A DNA stretch of 64,000 bases from MGBC124762 sp048201935 (GCA_048201935.1 DBFBGR010000002.1:1-64000); one strand, 5' to 3'. Shown: positions 15,697 to 24,799, counted from the first letter of the stretch. Notes: generated by a model not told the origin, from the sequence alone. Made by a program: numbers and translations.

Positions 15697-15738
15697 GGCG
15701 GTCCTCTGCCGCCGGCGCTCCGGAATGGAGTGAGCGCC
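15697..15738 (+). promoter_or_regulatory. Tandem hairpins in the rplS leader (L19 leader candidate)
   Basis: Two adjacent stems, GGCGG/CCGCC (15697-15713) and GGCGCTC/GAGCGCC (15714-15738), lie in the untranslated leader. Firmicutes rplS transcripts often carry a structured L19 leader, so an autoregulatory site is plausible. I could not match the family consensus by eye. Confidence 0.45.
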
Positions 15739-15784
15739 GCACACATGACGGCACGAACGCCTATATAAACAGGAGGAAATATCC

Positions 15785-16126
15785 ATGGATCTGATCAAAG
15801 CACTGAACAAGGAGCAGCTGGAGAAGGAAGTCCCCCAGGTGCAGGTGGGCGATACCGTCCGCGTGCACGTGAAGGTCAAGGAAGGCGCCCGCGAGCGTAT
15901 CCAGGTCTTTGAGGGCACCGTCATTGCCAAGAAGCACGGCGGTATTGAGGAGACCTTCACCGTCCGCCGTATCTCCTACGGCGTGGGCGTGGAGAAGGTA
16001 TTCCCCGTTCACTCCCCCTCCATCGCCACCATCGAGGTGGTCCGTCACGGCTTCGTGCGCCGCGCCAAGCTGTACTACCTGCGCGACCGCGTCGGTAAGG
16101 CTGCCAAGGTCAAGGAGAAGCTGTAA
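15785..16126 (+). CDS. rplS: 50S ribosomal protein L19
   Basis: The protein has 113 residues and the normal L19 sequence (P-Q-V-Q-V-G-D-T-V-R-V-H-V-K-V-K-E-G, the Q-V-F-E-G-T-V-I-A segment and G-V-G-V-E-K-V-F-P-V-H-S-P). L19 sits at the 30S-50S interface. AGGAGG precedes the ATG. The gene has its own promoter, structured leader and terminator. Confidence 0.98.
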   Translation: MDLIKALNKEQLEKEVPQVQVGDTVRVHVKVKEGARERIQVFEGTVIAKKHGGIEETFTVRRISYGVGVEKVFPVHSPSIATIEVVRHGFVRRAKLYYLRDRVGKAAKVKEKL

Positions 16127-16151
16127 GCCGTATCCCCCGAAAAAAGAACGA

Positions 16152-16177
16152 ACGCCTGCTGTGTGCAGGCGTTTTTT
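16152..16177 (+). terminator. rplS terminator
   Basis: ACGCCTGC (16152-16159) pairs with GCAGGCGT (16165-16172) across a 5-nt loop, followed by six Ts. Confidence 0.85.
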
Positions 16178-16180
16178 CTT

Positions 16181-16209
16181 TTGCCAAGGGGCCTGGAATA
16201 TGATATAAT
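16181..16209 (+). promoter_or_regulatory. rbgA operon promoter
   Basis: TTGCCA (16181-16186) and TATAAT (16204-16209) with 17-bp spacing, 36 bp upstream of rbgA. Confidence 0.7.
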
Positions 16210-16245
16210 TGTATGGTTATGAAGTATGCGTAAGAGGTGATAAAT

Positions 16246-17112
16246 ATGCAGGTAGACAATCTCAGCTGGTTCCCCGGGCACATGACCAAGACCCGGCGGA
16301 TGATCACGGCAGAAATCAAGAATATGGATGCGGTGTGCGAAATTCTGGACGCGCGCATTCCCCTGTCCAGCCGGAACCCGGATGTGGACGAACTGACGGC
16401 GGGGAAGCCCCGCCTGGTGGTGCTGAACCGGGTAGACCAGGCGGACCCCGGCGAGACCCGCCGCTGGGCGGCGTATTTCCGGGGAAAGGGCTATGCCGTC
16501 CTGGAGGCCAATGCCAAGGGCGGTGCAGGCACCGCCCAGTTTGCCGCCGCCGTCCGGGAGCTGCTGCGGGACAAGCTGGCGGCCTGGGCCGATCGGGGCC
16601 AGGTGGGCCGCACCGTGCGGGTCATGGTGCTGGGCATCCCCAACGTGGGCAAATCCACCTTTATTAATAAGGTAGCCCGCCGCAAAACCGCCCGGGCCGA
16701 GGACCGGCCCGGCGTTACCCGCAGCAAGCAGTGGGTGCCGGTGGACAGCACCCTGGAGCTGCTGGACACCCCGGGCATTCTGTGGCCCCGGTTTGACGAC
16801 CCGGAGGTGGGCAAGCGCCTGGCCTTCACCGGCGCCATCAAGGACGACGTGGTGGACATGGAGGAGCTGGCCTGCTATCTCATGGACTATCTGGGCCGGC
16901 GGTATGCGCCGGTGCTGGAGGAGCGGTATAAAATTGAGGTGGAGCCGGAGGACAGCGGATATGACCTGCTGGAAAAGGCCGGGCGGAAGCGGGGCTTTCT
17001 CATGCGGGGAGCCCAGGTGGACACCCAGCGCATGGCCCGGGTCCTGCTGGACGAGTTCCGGGGCGGCAAGCTGGGGCGGTTCACCCTGGAAACGGTGGAG
17101 GATGCCCAATGA
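16246..17112 (+). CDS. rbgA: Ribosome biogenesis GTPase RbgA (YlqF)
   Basis: This 288-residue protein is a circularly permuted GTPase. The G4-like N-R-V-D (residues 61-64) precedes G1 G-I-P-N-V-G-K-S-T (130-138) and G3 D-T-P-G (174-177). The N-terminal W-F-P-G-H-M-T-K signature is diagnostic of YlqF/RbgA. RbgA drives late maturation of the 50S subunit. The start ATG 16246 has AAGAGGTGAT upstream. An upstream in-frame GTG overlaps that site. The stop overlaps rnhB as ATGA, as in many Firmicutes. Confidence 0.95.
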   Translation: MQVDNLSWFPGHMTKTRRMITAEIKNMDAVCEILDARIPLSSRNPDVDELTAGKPRLVVLNRVDQADPGETRRWAAYFRGKGYAVLEANAKGGAGTAQFAAAVRELLRDKLAAWADRGQVGRTVRVMVLGIPNVGKSTFINKVARRKTARAEDRPGVTRSKQWVPVDSTLELLDTPGILWPRFDDPEVGKRLAFTGAIKDDVVDMEELACYLMDYLGRRYAPVLEERYKIEVEPEDSGYDLLEKAGRKRGFLMRGAQVDTQRMARVLLDEFRGGKLGRFTLETVEDAQ

Positions 17113-17735
17113 GACCGGATGATTCCCTGGAACAGGCGGCCAGAAAGCGGGGCTATGCCCTGGTGTGCGGCTGCGACGAGGCGGGAGCCGGGCCCCTGAT
17201 GGGGCCGGTGTGCGCGGGTGCTGTGATCCTGCCGGAGGGGTGCGATATCCCGGGGCTGGACGACTCCAAGAAGCTGACGGAGAAAAAGCGCGAGGCCCTG
17301 TACGGTGTCATCACCGAAAGGGCCATTGCCTGGGCCGTGGCCTCCGTCAGTGCGGCGCAGATCGATGCCACGGACATTTTAAGCGCCCGCATCAAGGCCA
17401 TGGAACTGGCCATCGAGGCCCTTTCCCTGTCCCCGGACTATGCCCTCATCGACGGCAACCGGGACCATGGGCGGTGCGCCTCCATCGACCTCCCCCATGA
17501 GACGGTGGTAGGCGGCGACGGGCGCAGCATCTCCATTGCAGCAGCGTCCATCCTGGCCAAGGTCACCCGGGACCGGTATGTGACGGAGGTGCTGGACAAG
17601 GAGTACCCCCAATATCACTTCGCCCAGCACAAGGGCTACGGCACCAAGCTGCACTATGCCATGCTGGACCAATACGGCCCCTGCCCGGAGCACCGGCAGT
17701 CGTTCCTGGTCAAGTGGAAGGAGCGGCAGTCATGA
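17109..17735 (+). CDS. rnhB: Ribonuclease HII
   Basis: The 208-residue enzyme removes RNA from RNA-DNA hybrids, including single ribonucleotides in DNA. The catalytic D-E pair is in C-G-C-D-E-A-G-A-G-P-L (Asp23, Glu24), with the other acidic residues in L-I-D-G-N and S-I-L-A-K-V-T-R-D. Translation is coupled to rbgA by a 4-bp overlap and to yraN by another. Confidence 0.96.
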   Translation: MRPDDSLEQAARKRGYALVCGCDEAGAGPLMGPVCAGAVILPEGCDIPGLDDSKKLTEKKREALYGVITERAIAWAVASVSAAQIDATDILSARIKAMELAIEALSLSPDYALIDGNRDHGRCASIDLPHETVVGGDGRSISIAAASILAKVTRDRYVTEVLDKEYPQYHFAQHKGYGTKLHYAMLDQYGPCPEHRQSFLVKWKERQS

Positions 17736-18088
17736 GCCGGGCCGAGGGCACCTGGGGCGAGGCGGAGGTGGCCAACTATCTGCGCCGCCGGGGGTATACC
17801 CTGCTGGCCCACGGCTTTCACTGCCGGTTCGGGGAGATCGATCTGATCGCCCGAAAGGACGGGGTGCTGTGCTTCGTGGAGGTCAAGACCCGGACCAATC
17901 TGTCCTGCGGCCTGCCCCGGGAGTACGTGACGCCCCAGAAGCAGCAGCGGCTGCGGAAAACGGCGGCGTGGTATCTGATGGTGAAGGACCTGGACTGCCC
18001 CGCCCGCTTCGACGTGGCGGAGGTGTACGCCGACGGACCGCACCCCCAGAAGGCCGCCCGCATAGAGTACATTGAAAACGCATTTTGA
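17732..18088 (+). CDS. yraN: UPF0102 protein YraN
   Basis: The 118-residue protein carries the Holliday-junction-resolvase-like nuclease fold of UPF0102: G-E-I-D-L-I-A-R-K, F-V-E-V-K-T-R-T and a basic middle helix. Asp of E-I-D and E/K of V-E-V-K fit the usual active-site triad. The biological role of YraN is not established. It commonly follows rnhB, as here. The ATG at 17732 overlaps the rnhB stop and has GGAAGGAG upstream. Confidence 0.92.
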   Translation: MSRAEGTWGEAEVANYLRRRGYTLLAHGFHCRFGEIDLIARKDGVLCFVEVKTRTNLSCGLPREYVTPQKQQRLRKTAAWYLMVKDLDCPARFDVAEVYADGPHPQKAARIEYIENAF

Positions 18089-18096
18089 GGTGACAT

Positions 18097-19026
18097 ATGG
18101 AACATATCCCCTATTTTGACGCGCACTGCGATACCATTTACCGCTGCCTGCGGACCGGAGCGCAGCTGCGGGAAAACGACGGTCATCTGGATCTGCGCCG
18201 GGCATCGGCCTTCGGGCGGTTCGCCCAGGTGTTCGCCCTGTACCAGGACCCGGAGGAGGTTCCCCAGGGCAGCACCATGGTCCGGGAGGGACAACTCCTG
18301 CATCAGAAGTTCCTGCGGGAGATGGAGCAGAACCGGGACGTCATTGTCCCCTGCCGCACTGGCGCAGAGGTGGACCGGGCCGCGGCAGACGGGAAAATGG
18401 CGGCGATTCTCTCCATAGAGGGGGCCGAGCTCATAGGCTGCGACCCGGGACAGGTGGAGACGGCGGCGGAATGGGGCGTGCGGTTTCTCAACCCCGTGTG
18501 GAACTGGCCCAATGTCCTGTCCGGCACCAACTGCCGGGACACGGATCGGGGCCTCTCCCCTCTTGGCGCCGACTTTCTGCGGCAGCTGGAGGCGTGCCAT
18601 ATCTGCCCCGACGTGTCCCACATCAGCGACCCGGGGTTCTGGGACGTGGTGCGCCTGGCCCGGGGGCCGGTGGTGGCCACCCACTCCAACAGCCGGGCCC
18701 TGTGCCCCCACCGGCGCAATCTCACCGACGACATGTTCCGGGCCATCCGGGACTCCGGCGGTGTGGTGGGGCTGAACCTGTACCGGCCGTTTGTGGGTCC
18801 GGCGGGCACCATGGAGGAGCTGGTGGCCCATGTGGAGCATTTTCTGGAGCTGGGCGGGGAGAAAGCTCTGTGCCTGGGCGGCGATCTGGACGGCTGCGGG
18901 ACCCTGGCCGCCGGAATGCAGGGCGTCCAGGACATGCCCCGCCTGTGGCAGGCCCTGGCAGCCCGGGGCTATCCCCAGGCCCTGCTGGAGGACCTGTTCT
19001 GGAACAATCTGCGGAGGATGGTGTAG
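18097..19026 (+). CDS. Membrane dipeptidase family (peptidase M19)
   Basis: The 309-residue protein has the M19 metal-binding start D-A-H-C-D-T (His10, Asp12), the bridging glutamate in S-I-E-G-A-E, H-I-S-D-P-G-F-W-D, T-H-S-N-S-R-A-L and the late G-G-D-L-D-G segment. M19 enzymes hydrolyse dipeptides, including those with D-amino acids, using two zinc ions. It has no signal peptide, so it is probably cytosolic. It starts 8 bp after yraN and ends the rbgA operon. The following island has different base composition. Confidence 0.92.
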   Translation: MEHIPYFDAHCDTIYRCLRTGAQLRENDGHLDLRRASAFGRFAQVFALYQDPEEVPQGSTMVREGQLLHQKFLREMEQNRDVIVPCRTGAEVDRAAADGKMAAILSIEGAELIGCDPGQVETAAEWGVRFLNPVWNWPNVLSGTNCRDTDRGLSPLGADFLRQLEACHICPDVSHISDPGFWDVVRLARGPVVATHSNSRALCPHRRNLTDDMFRAIRDSGGVVGLNLYRPFVGPAGTMEELVAHVEHFLELGGEKALCLGGDLDGCGTLAAGMQGVQDMPRLWQALAARGYPQALLEDLFWNNLRRMV

Positions 19027-19063
19027 ACGTCAAACAGCTATATGCGGTCTGATGATATTGTAA

Positions 19064-19528
19064 ATGTCATATTATCGAATTTCAAAATATAATCCGATCG
19101 ACAGAATAGACGGAATTTATCAAGTGGATGATTGGACATCTTACTCAGATATCGGCGAACAGTATGGCGGAAGGGTTGTTCAGCCTTCTGAATATCTTGC
19201 AGTAGAAAAACAGTATATAAGTTGTATTCAAGACATATGGGATGCATGCCATGTGCACCATGTATGTATTTCAGGACTTGAAATCACATCTGACGGACTA
19301 TCTTGGGAAAATGGTCAGTCTCTGGGCAGGAGTGAAGCATCACAGTTCTTGAGAGACAGTTTACGCGAGCGATGCTGGGCTAGGCTGGAAGCCCCCCGAA
19401 TGAAAATAGAAGTCGGATATGAGTTTTATTTACACGTTGGGTGTCAACTATCGATGGATTCAATCTGTGAAATTGCAAACAGACACCGTCTGTTTGTTGA
19501 GCCGTGGGACCGTTTTCCTGAAACGTAA
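19064..19528 (+). CDS. Hypothetical protein in an AT-richer island
   Basis: The protein has 154 residues beginning Y-Y-R-I-S-K-Y-N-P. It is rich in Tyr, Trp and Cys, with no membrane segment. Its composition is clearly AT-richer than the flanking genes, and its ribosome site is weak. I do not recognise a named domain. The opening resembles small cytosolic proteins of Firmicutes sometimes annotated as immunity-like, but I cannot support that here. With the next gene it separates a dipeptidase from a phosphoesterase. Confidence 0.6.
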   Translation: MSYYRISKYNPIDRIDGIYQVDDWTSYSDIGEQYGGRVVQPSEYLAVEKQYISCIQDIWDACHVHHVCISGLEITSDGLSWENGQSLGRSEASQFLRDSLRERCWARLEAPRMKIEVGYEFYLHVGCQLSMDSICEIANRHRLFVEPWDRFPET

Positions 19529-19620
19529 CCGGCAAAAATATGGAGGCAAAAGGCTGTGATTTGACAAAGGCTTGCTTCTATCATGCATGGAGCAAAATAA
19601 TCTAATTACAAGGAAACATC

Positions 19621-20622
19621 ATGATTTTTACAAAGGCAACCTATGCCGAATTGCGGCAGGGATATACAAATCGGAATGGCTTCATCTTTACGGCGCTGAC
19701 TGATCCGGCCAATGTGCATGACGCGATTGTCGTTCATGTTCTGCAAAGCGCAGGCTGTATAACGCCGCAGCTTCCGCATTCTTCCAGAAGTTTTGCGGAA
19801 CATCTGGCACTAATACAGTCAGAGGAGCTTGAAAAGGCAATCGTCATTTCGGACGAGATCGGTTGGCTGTCTCAATGCCCGTCGCTTCAGTTCTTGTGGG
19901 TCATTCCATCAGACTCTGCGGCAGACGGATTCGATTTTTCGCCGTTGTATCATATGCCATGCGTTAAATGGCTTCGCTGTCAAACGGCCTATGGTATAGC
20001 AGGAAAACTGCACGGTAAAATAGACTACGGGAAAGTTCCTGGTCTGCGGTGCCTGTATGTATCACATACGAAGTACGAGTATGGTTTCGCCAATGCGCAG
20101 GACCTACAATCCCTTAATCTCTGCGCATATCAAGGAAATGACCTTGCAGATGTTATCGGGGGAGAGAGCTTAGACTGGCTATCGCTGACGCAGGGCAAAA
20201 TTCACTCGCTAAATGGCTTGCACAAGGCAAAATCCTTGAAGTCGCTTTCCTTGTGTTATCAGCGAAATCTGACGGATATCTCCGCCCTGGTAAACGTAAA
20301 GAGTACCTTATTCCAGCTGTGCCTTGACCACTGCTCTCATATCACGGATTTTTCTGCTCTGTCTGCTTTATCGGCGCTGGAATATCTGGAGTTACAAGGA
20401 AATAACATCTTGCCAAACCTATCTTTTCTTTGCAATATGCCAAATCTGAAGGTTTTGAATTTGGGCATGGATGTTTCCGACGGAGACCTGCGTCTATGTA
20501 TGAACGTCCCTTATGTGACCTGCAAAAACCGTCGCCATTTCAATCTGCGGGACGCAGAGCTGCCAAAACGGATTTGCTCTGCGCAGGATGACCACGGAGT
20601 CGAGCTGTGGCGGCGATGCTGA
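19621..20622 (+). CDS. Leucine-rich-repeat protein, unknown role
   Basis: The protein has 333 residues. From about residue 90 it shows irregular leucine-rich repeats such as L-Q-S-L-N-L-C, L-K-S-L-S-L-C-Y-Q-R-N-L-T-D-I-S-A-L and L-E-Y-L-E-L-Q-G-N-N-I-L-P-N-L-S-F-L. The asparagine ladder is of the internalin/bacterial type. There is no signal peptide or anchor, so it is probably intracellular. It is AT-richer than neighbours and paired with the gene at 19,064. A recognition or inhibitor role would fit an LRR scaffold but is only inference. Confidence 0.7.
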   Translation: MIFTKATYAELRQGYTNRNGFIFTALTDPANVHDAIVVHVLQSAGCITPQLPHSSRSFAEHLALIQSEELEKAIVISDEIGWLSQCPSLQFLWVIPSDSAADGFDFSPLYHMPCVKWLRCQTAYGIAGKLHGKIDYGKVPGLRCLYVSHTKYEYGFANAQDLQSLNLCAYQGNDLADVIGGESLDWLSLTQGKIHSLNGLHKAKSLKSLSLCYQRNLTDISALVNVKSTLFQLCLDHCSHITDFSALSALSALEYLELQGNNILPNLSFLCNMPNLKVLNLGMDVSDGDLRLCMNVPYVTCKNRRHFNLRDAELPKRICSAQDDHGVELWRRC

Positions 20623-20677
20623 TGGTTTACTTTTTGACCTTTAAAAGCATCAAAATTACCAAGAAAGGAGGTGCCGT

Positions 20678-21367
20678 ATGGCGCTGTATGCCATTGGCGA
20701 CCTGCATCTGTCTCTGCGCTCCAACAAGCCCATGGAGATTTTCGGGGACGGGTGGCGGGATTATGTGGCCCGCATCCGGGAGGGATTCTCCGTGCTGACA
20801 GAGGACGACGTCACCGTGCTGTGCGGCGACCTGTCCTGGGGCATGAGCCTGGAGGAATCCCTGGAGGATTTCCGGTTCATCGACGCCCTGCCGGGGAAGA
20901 AATACCTGCTCAAGGGCAACCACGACTACTGGTGGAACACCGCCGCCAAAATGGAGCGGTTCTTTGCGGAAAACGGCCTGACCACCATGGAGATCCTCCA
21001 CAACAACTGCCGCTTTTACGGGGACGTGGCCCTGTGCGGCACCCGGGGGTGGTTCTATGAGCTGGACAACCAGGGCACCCACAACGAAAAGGTGCTGCTG
21101 CGGGAGGTAGGGCGGCTGGAAACCTCCCTGAAGGCGGCAGGCGACCGCGAGAAGCTGTGCTTCCTCCATTATCCGCCGCTGTATCAGGGGTACCAGTGCC
21201 CGGAGATCCTGCGGCTGCTGCGGGAATACGGCGTGAAGATGTGCTGCTACGGCCATCTCCACGGTGCTTCTCACCGCCGGGCCCTGCAGGGAGACCGGGG
21301 CGGAACCGCGTTTTACATGGTCTCCGGGGATTATTTGGGCTTCCATCCTAAAAAAATTTGTGATTAG
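20678..21367 (+). CDS. Metallophosphoesterase
   Basis: The 229-residue protein has the calcineurin-like motif series: I-G-D-L-H-L (first metal ligands), C-G-D-L-S-W-G, K-G-N-H-D-Y-W-W, and the late C-Y-G-H-L-H-G. It is a cytosolic two-metal phosphoesterase. The substrate is not predictable. GAAAGGAGGTG precedes the ATG. Base composition returns to that of the core genome. The AT-rich pair upstream may have inserted between this gene and the dipeptidase. Confidence 0.9.
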   Translation: MALYAIGDLHLSLRSNKPMEIFGDGWRDYVARIREGFSVLTEDDVTVLCGDLSWGMSLEESLEDFRFIDALPGKKYLLKGNHDYWWNTAAKMERFFAENGLTTMEILHNNCRFYGDVALCGTRGWFYELDNQGTHNEKVLLREVGRLETSLKAAGDREKLCFLHYPPLYQGYQCPEILRLLREYGVKMCCYGHLHGASHRRALQGDRGGTAFYMVSGDYLGFHPKKICD

Positions 21368-21385
21368 AGCAAAAAAGTGTGGAAA

Positions 21386-21413
21386 TTGAAATTGTTTTCT
21401 GCTATTATATAGA
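21386..21413 (+). promoter_or_regulatory. Candidate tig promoter
   Basis: TTGAAA (21386-21391) and TATAGA (21408-21413), spacing 16 bp, 44 bp upstream of tig in an AT-rich intergenic gap. Confidence 0.5.
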
Positions 21414-21456
21414 ATTGCATTGATACGATTTAATGCTGAACGGAGGAAAAATCAAA

Positions 21457-22791
21457 ATGAGTGTAAAATCCTGTGAAAAACTGGACAAGAGCAAGGTCGC
21501 ACTGACCATCGAAGCAGACGCCGCCGCCTTTGAGGCCGCCATCAACAAGGCTTACCTGAAGCAGCGCGGCAAGATCAGCGTTCCCGGCTTCCGCCCCGGC
21601 AAGGCTCCCCGCAAGATGATCGAGAGCATGTACGGCGCAGAGGTCTTCTATGAAGAAGCAGTGAATATCCTTCTGCCCGACGCCTATGAGGACGCCGTGA
21701 AGGAGCAGGAGCTGAAGGTCGTGGGCTATCCCGAGGTGGAGCTGGAGTCCTGCGGCAAGGACGGCGTGGTGTTCAAGTGCACCGTGGCCGTGTATCCCGA
21801 GGTGACTCTGGGCCAGTATAAGGGCCTGGAGGCCCCCAAGGCTGAGGTCAACGTCACCGACGAGGACGTGGAGAACCGTCTGAACGAGATGGCCGACCGC
21901 AACAGCCGTCTGGTCAGCGTGGAGCGCGAGATTCAGAAGGGCGACACCGCCGACATCGACTTTGAGGGCTTTGACAACGGCGTGCCCTTCGACGGCGGCA
22001 AGGGTGAGAACTTCGACCTGGAGATCGGCTCCGGCAGCTTCGTCCCCGGCTTTGAGGATCATCTGGTGGGCATGAAGGCCGGCGAGGAGAAGGACATCGA
22101 CATCACCTTCCCCGAGAACTATACCCCCGAGCTGGCCGGTAAGCCCGTGGTGTTCCATGTGAAGGTCAACGAGGTCAAGCACAAGGAGGTCCCCGCCATC
22201 GACGACGAGTTCGCCAAGGACGTGTCCGAATTCGACACCCTGGAGGAGCTGAAGGCCGATACCCGCAAGCAGCTGACGGACGACCGCGAGGCCGCCGCCC
22301 AGCGTGCCTTTGAGGACGCCCTGATGCAGAAGGTGGCCGACGGCATCCAGGCCGACATCCCCGATGAGATGGTGGACGTTCAGGCCCAGCAGATGATGGA
22401 GAACTTCCAGCAGCAGCTGGCCGCCCAGGGCATCCCCTTTGACCAGTATCTGAAGATGACCAACACCACCGAGGACGATTTCAAGAAGCAGGCCCATGAC
22501 CCCGCCGTGCAGCAGGTCCGCATGGATCTGGCCGTGGCCGCCCTGGTGAAGGCCGAGAACCTGGAGGCCACCGCCCAGGAGATCGAGGATGAGCTCAAGA
22601 CCGTGGCCGACAAGTACGGCATGGATCTGGACACCATCAAGAAGTATCTGCCCGAGGCCGACGTCCGTGAGCAGGTCCTGCGCAGCAAGGCCATCAAGGC
22701 TGTGGCCGACGCCGCTGTGGCCGTGGCTCCCGTGGTGGAGGAGTCCCAGGAAGAAGCCAAGCAGGAAGAGGAAAAGAAGGACGCGGAATAA
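21457..22791 (+). CDS. tig: Trigger factor
   Basis: The 444-residue ribosome-associated chaperone has the L23-docking signature G-F-R-P-G-K-A-P (residues 44-51), a central FKBP-type domain (G-D-T-A-D-I-D-F-E-G-F-D-N-G) and a helical C-terminal domain ending in a Glu/Lys-rich tail. It folds nascent chains at the exit tunnel. ATG 21457 has GGAGGAAAA upstream. An earlier in-frame ATG at 21433 lacks one. It is followed by clpP and clpX, the standard Firmicutes order. Confidence 0.97.
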   Translation: MSVKSCEKLDKSKVALTIEADAAAFEAAINKAYLKQRGKISVPGFRPGKAPRKMIESMYGAEVFYEEAVNILLPDAYEDAVKEQELKVVGYPEVELESCGKDGVVFKCTVAVYPEVTLGQYKGLEAPKAEVNVTDEDVENRLNEMADRNSRLVSVEREIQKGDTADIDFEGFDNGVPFDGGKGENFDLEIGSGSFVPGFEDHLVGMKAGEEKDIDITFPENYTPELAGKPVVFHVKVNEVKHKEVPAIDDEFAKDVSEFDTLEELKADTRKQLTDDREAAAQRAFEDALMQKVADGIQADIPDEMVDVQAQQMMENFQQQLAAQGIPFDQYLKMTNTTEDDFKKQAHDPAVQQVRMDLAVAALVKAENLEATAQEIEDELKTVADKYGMDLDTIKKYLPEADVREQVLRSKAIKAVADAAVAVAPVVEESQEEAKQEEEKKDAE

Positions 22792-22875
22792 TTATCCGGC
22801 GTTCCCTGCTTGAGATACCACGCGGGCGGGTATAATTGGGTAGAGTTTCATCTATTTGTACAGGAGGTATTTTCT

Positions 22876-23460
22876 ATGAGTTTAGTCCCTTATGTTGTGG
22901 AGCAGACCAACCGGGGTGAGCGTTCTTATGACATCTTTTCCCGGCTGCTGAACGACCGCATCATCTTCCTGGGCGAAGAGGTCAATGATACCACCGCCAG
23001 CCTGGTGGTGGCCCAGCTGCTGTATCTGGAGGCCCAGGACCCCGACAAGGATATCCAGATGTACATCAACAGCCCCGGCGGTTCCGTTACCGCGGGTATG
23101 GCCATCTACGATACCATGCAGTATATCAAGTGCGACGTGTCCACCATCTGTATCGGCATGGGCGCGTCTATGGCGGCCTTTTTGCTCTCCGCCGGCGCCA
23201 AGGGCAAGCGCCTTGCCCTGCCCAACGCGGAGATCATGATCCACCAGCCCTCCGCGGGCACCCAGGGCCAGGTCACGGATATGGCCATCCACCTCAAGCG
23301 CTTTGAGTTCATCAAAAAGCGCATGAACACCATCCTGGCCGCCAACACCGGCAAGACGCTGGAGGAGATCACCGCCGCCTGTGAGCGGGACAACTTCATG
23401 ACCGCTGAGGAGGCCATGCAGTTTGGCCTGATCGACAAGGTCATCACCAGCCGCCAGTAA
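22876..23460 (+). CDS. clpP: ATP-dependent Clp protease proteolytic subunit
   Basis: The 194-residue serine protease subunit has the catalytic triad Ser98 (G-M-G-A-S-M-A), His123 (I-M-I-H-Q-P) and Asp172. It forms the double heptamer partnered by ClpX, encoded just downstream. ATG 22876 has CAGGAGG upstream. The longer upstream frame has no ribosome site. Length matches mature ClpP with little or no propeptide. Confidence 0.97.
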   Translation: MSLVPYVVEQTNRGERSYDIFSRLLNDRIIFLGEEVNDTTASLVVAQLLYLEAQDPDKDIQMYINSPGGSVTAGMAIYDTMQYIKCDVSTICIGMGASMAAFLLSAGAKGKRLALPNAEIMIHQPSAGTQGQVTDMAIHLKRFEFIKKRMNTILAANTGKTLEEITAACERDNFMTAEEAMQFGLIDKVITSRQ

Positions 23461-23486
23461 GCCGATCCTCCCATCGAGGTGATATC

Positions 23487-24788
23487 ATGGCAAATCAAGA
23501 CAACAAGCCCATTCGCTGTTCCTTCTGCGGGAAACGGCAGGAGCAGGTGAGCCGCATCATCGCGGGTCAGGGGGTCTATATCTGCAACGAGTGCGTCCAT
23601 CTGTGTATGGGCATCCTGGACGACGAGGACGACCAGGACTTTGGCCTGGAGTCCCAGGTGGAGGAGACCCTTGGGGACATTCCCACTCCTCAGGACATCC
23701 ACCAGGTGCTGGACCAGTATATCATCGGTCAGGAGGAGGCCAAGGTGGCCCTCTCCGTGGCCGTTTACAACCACTATAAGCGCATTTTCCTGGGCAGCGA
23801 GGACGACGATGTGGAGCTGCAAAAGAGCAACATCCTCCTCATTGGTCCCACCGGCTGCGGCAAGACCATGTTTGCCCAGACCCTGGCCCGCATCCTCCGG
23901 GTCCCCTTCGCCATCGCCGACGCCACCACCCTGACCGAGGCGGGCTACGTGGGTGACGATGTGGAGAATATCCTTCTCCGGCTGGTCCAGGCTGCCGACT
24001 ACGACATCGAGCTGGCCCAGCGGGGCATCATCTACGTAGACGAGATCGACAAGATCGCCCGCAAGAGCGAGAACACCTCCATCACCCGGGACGTTTCCGG
24101 CGAGGGCGTGCAGCAAGCGCTCTTGAAGATCTTGGAGGGTACGGTGGCCAACGTCCCGCCCCAGGGCGGACGCAAGCACCCCCACCAGGAGTTTATCCAG
24201 ATCGACACCAAGAACATCCTCTTCATCTGCGGCGGCGCCTTTGACGGCATCGAGAAGATCATCGAGAGCCGCCTGGACAAGAAGACCATCGGCTTTGGCG
24301 CCGAGGTCCACACCAAGGCCGAGCGAGAGAGCGCCAACATCATCAAAGAGGTCCAGCCCCATGACCTTTTGAAGTTTGGCATCATCCCCGAGCTTGTGGG
24401 CCGTCTGCCGGTGCTCACCACCGTCAGCGCCCTGGACCGGGACCAGTTGGTGGAGATCCTGACCCGTCCGAAAAATGCCCTGGTCAAGCAGTACCAAAAG
24501 CTTTTGGGCTACGACGATGTGGAGTTGGAGTTCCAGCCCGAGGCCCTGGAGGCCGCGGCGGACAAGGCTCTGGAGCGGGGCATCGGTGCCCGAGGGCTCC
24601 GGGCGGTGCTGGAGGGGGTCATGACCCAGGTGATGTACGACATCCCCAGCCAGACCGACATTGTCAAGGTCACCATCACCCCCGCCTGCGTCAACGAAGG
24701 GGCCCAGCCCCTGGTGGAGCGGGATGCCAAGGGAACGCGGCGCGCCCACGGCAAGCGGGAGGAGCACCGGGAACGGGACGTGTCCTAA
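23487..24788 (+). CDS. clpX: ATP-dependent Clp protease ATP-binding subunit ClpX
   Basis: The 433-residue unfoldase has a C4 zinc-binding domain (Cys11, Cys14, Cys33, Cys36) for adaptor and substrate binding, Walker A G-P-T-G-C-G-K-T (120-127), Walker B V-D-E-I-D-K-I and the I-G-F ClpP-docking tripeptide. It feeds unfolded substrates to ClpP. A basic extension (R-R-A-H-G-K-R-E-E-H) closes the C-terminus. The start is 26 bp after clpP, with GAGGTGAT upstream. Confidence 0.97.
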   Translation: MANQDNKPIRCSFCGKRQEQVSRIIAGQGVYICNECVHLCMGILDDEDDQDFGLESQVEETLGDIPTPQDIHQVLDQYIIGQEEAKVALSVAVYNHYKRIFLGSEDDDVELQKSNILLIGPTGCGKTMFAQTLARILRVPFAIADATTLTEAGYVGDDVENILLRLVQAADYDIELAQRGIIYVDEIDKIARKSENTSITRDVSGEGVQQALLKILEGTVANVPPQGGRKHPHQEFIQIDTKNILFICGGAFDGIEKIIESRLDKKTIGFGAEVHTKAERESANIIKEVQPHDLLKFGIIPELVGRLPVLTTVSALDRDQLVEILTRPKNALVKQYQKLLGYDDVELEFQPEALEAAADKALERGIGARGLRAVLEGVMTQVMYDIPSQTDIVKVTITPACVNEGAQPLVERDAKGTRRAHGKREEHRERDVS

Positions 24789-24799
24789 CTGAACAAGAA

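Noticed and set aside
23106..24767. 553-codon minus-strand frame over clpX
   Set aside because: Its Leu/Val/Gly-rich translation is typical of the antisense of GC-rich genes, and clpP and clpX are unambiguous on the other strand.
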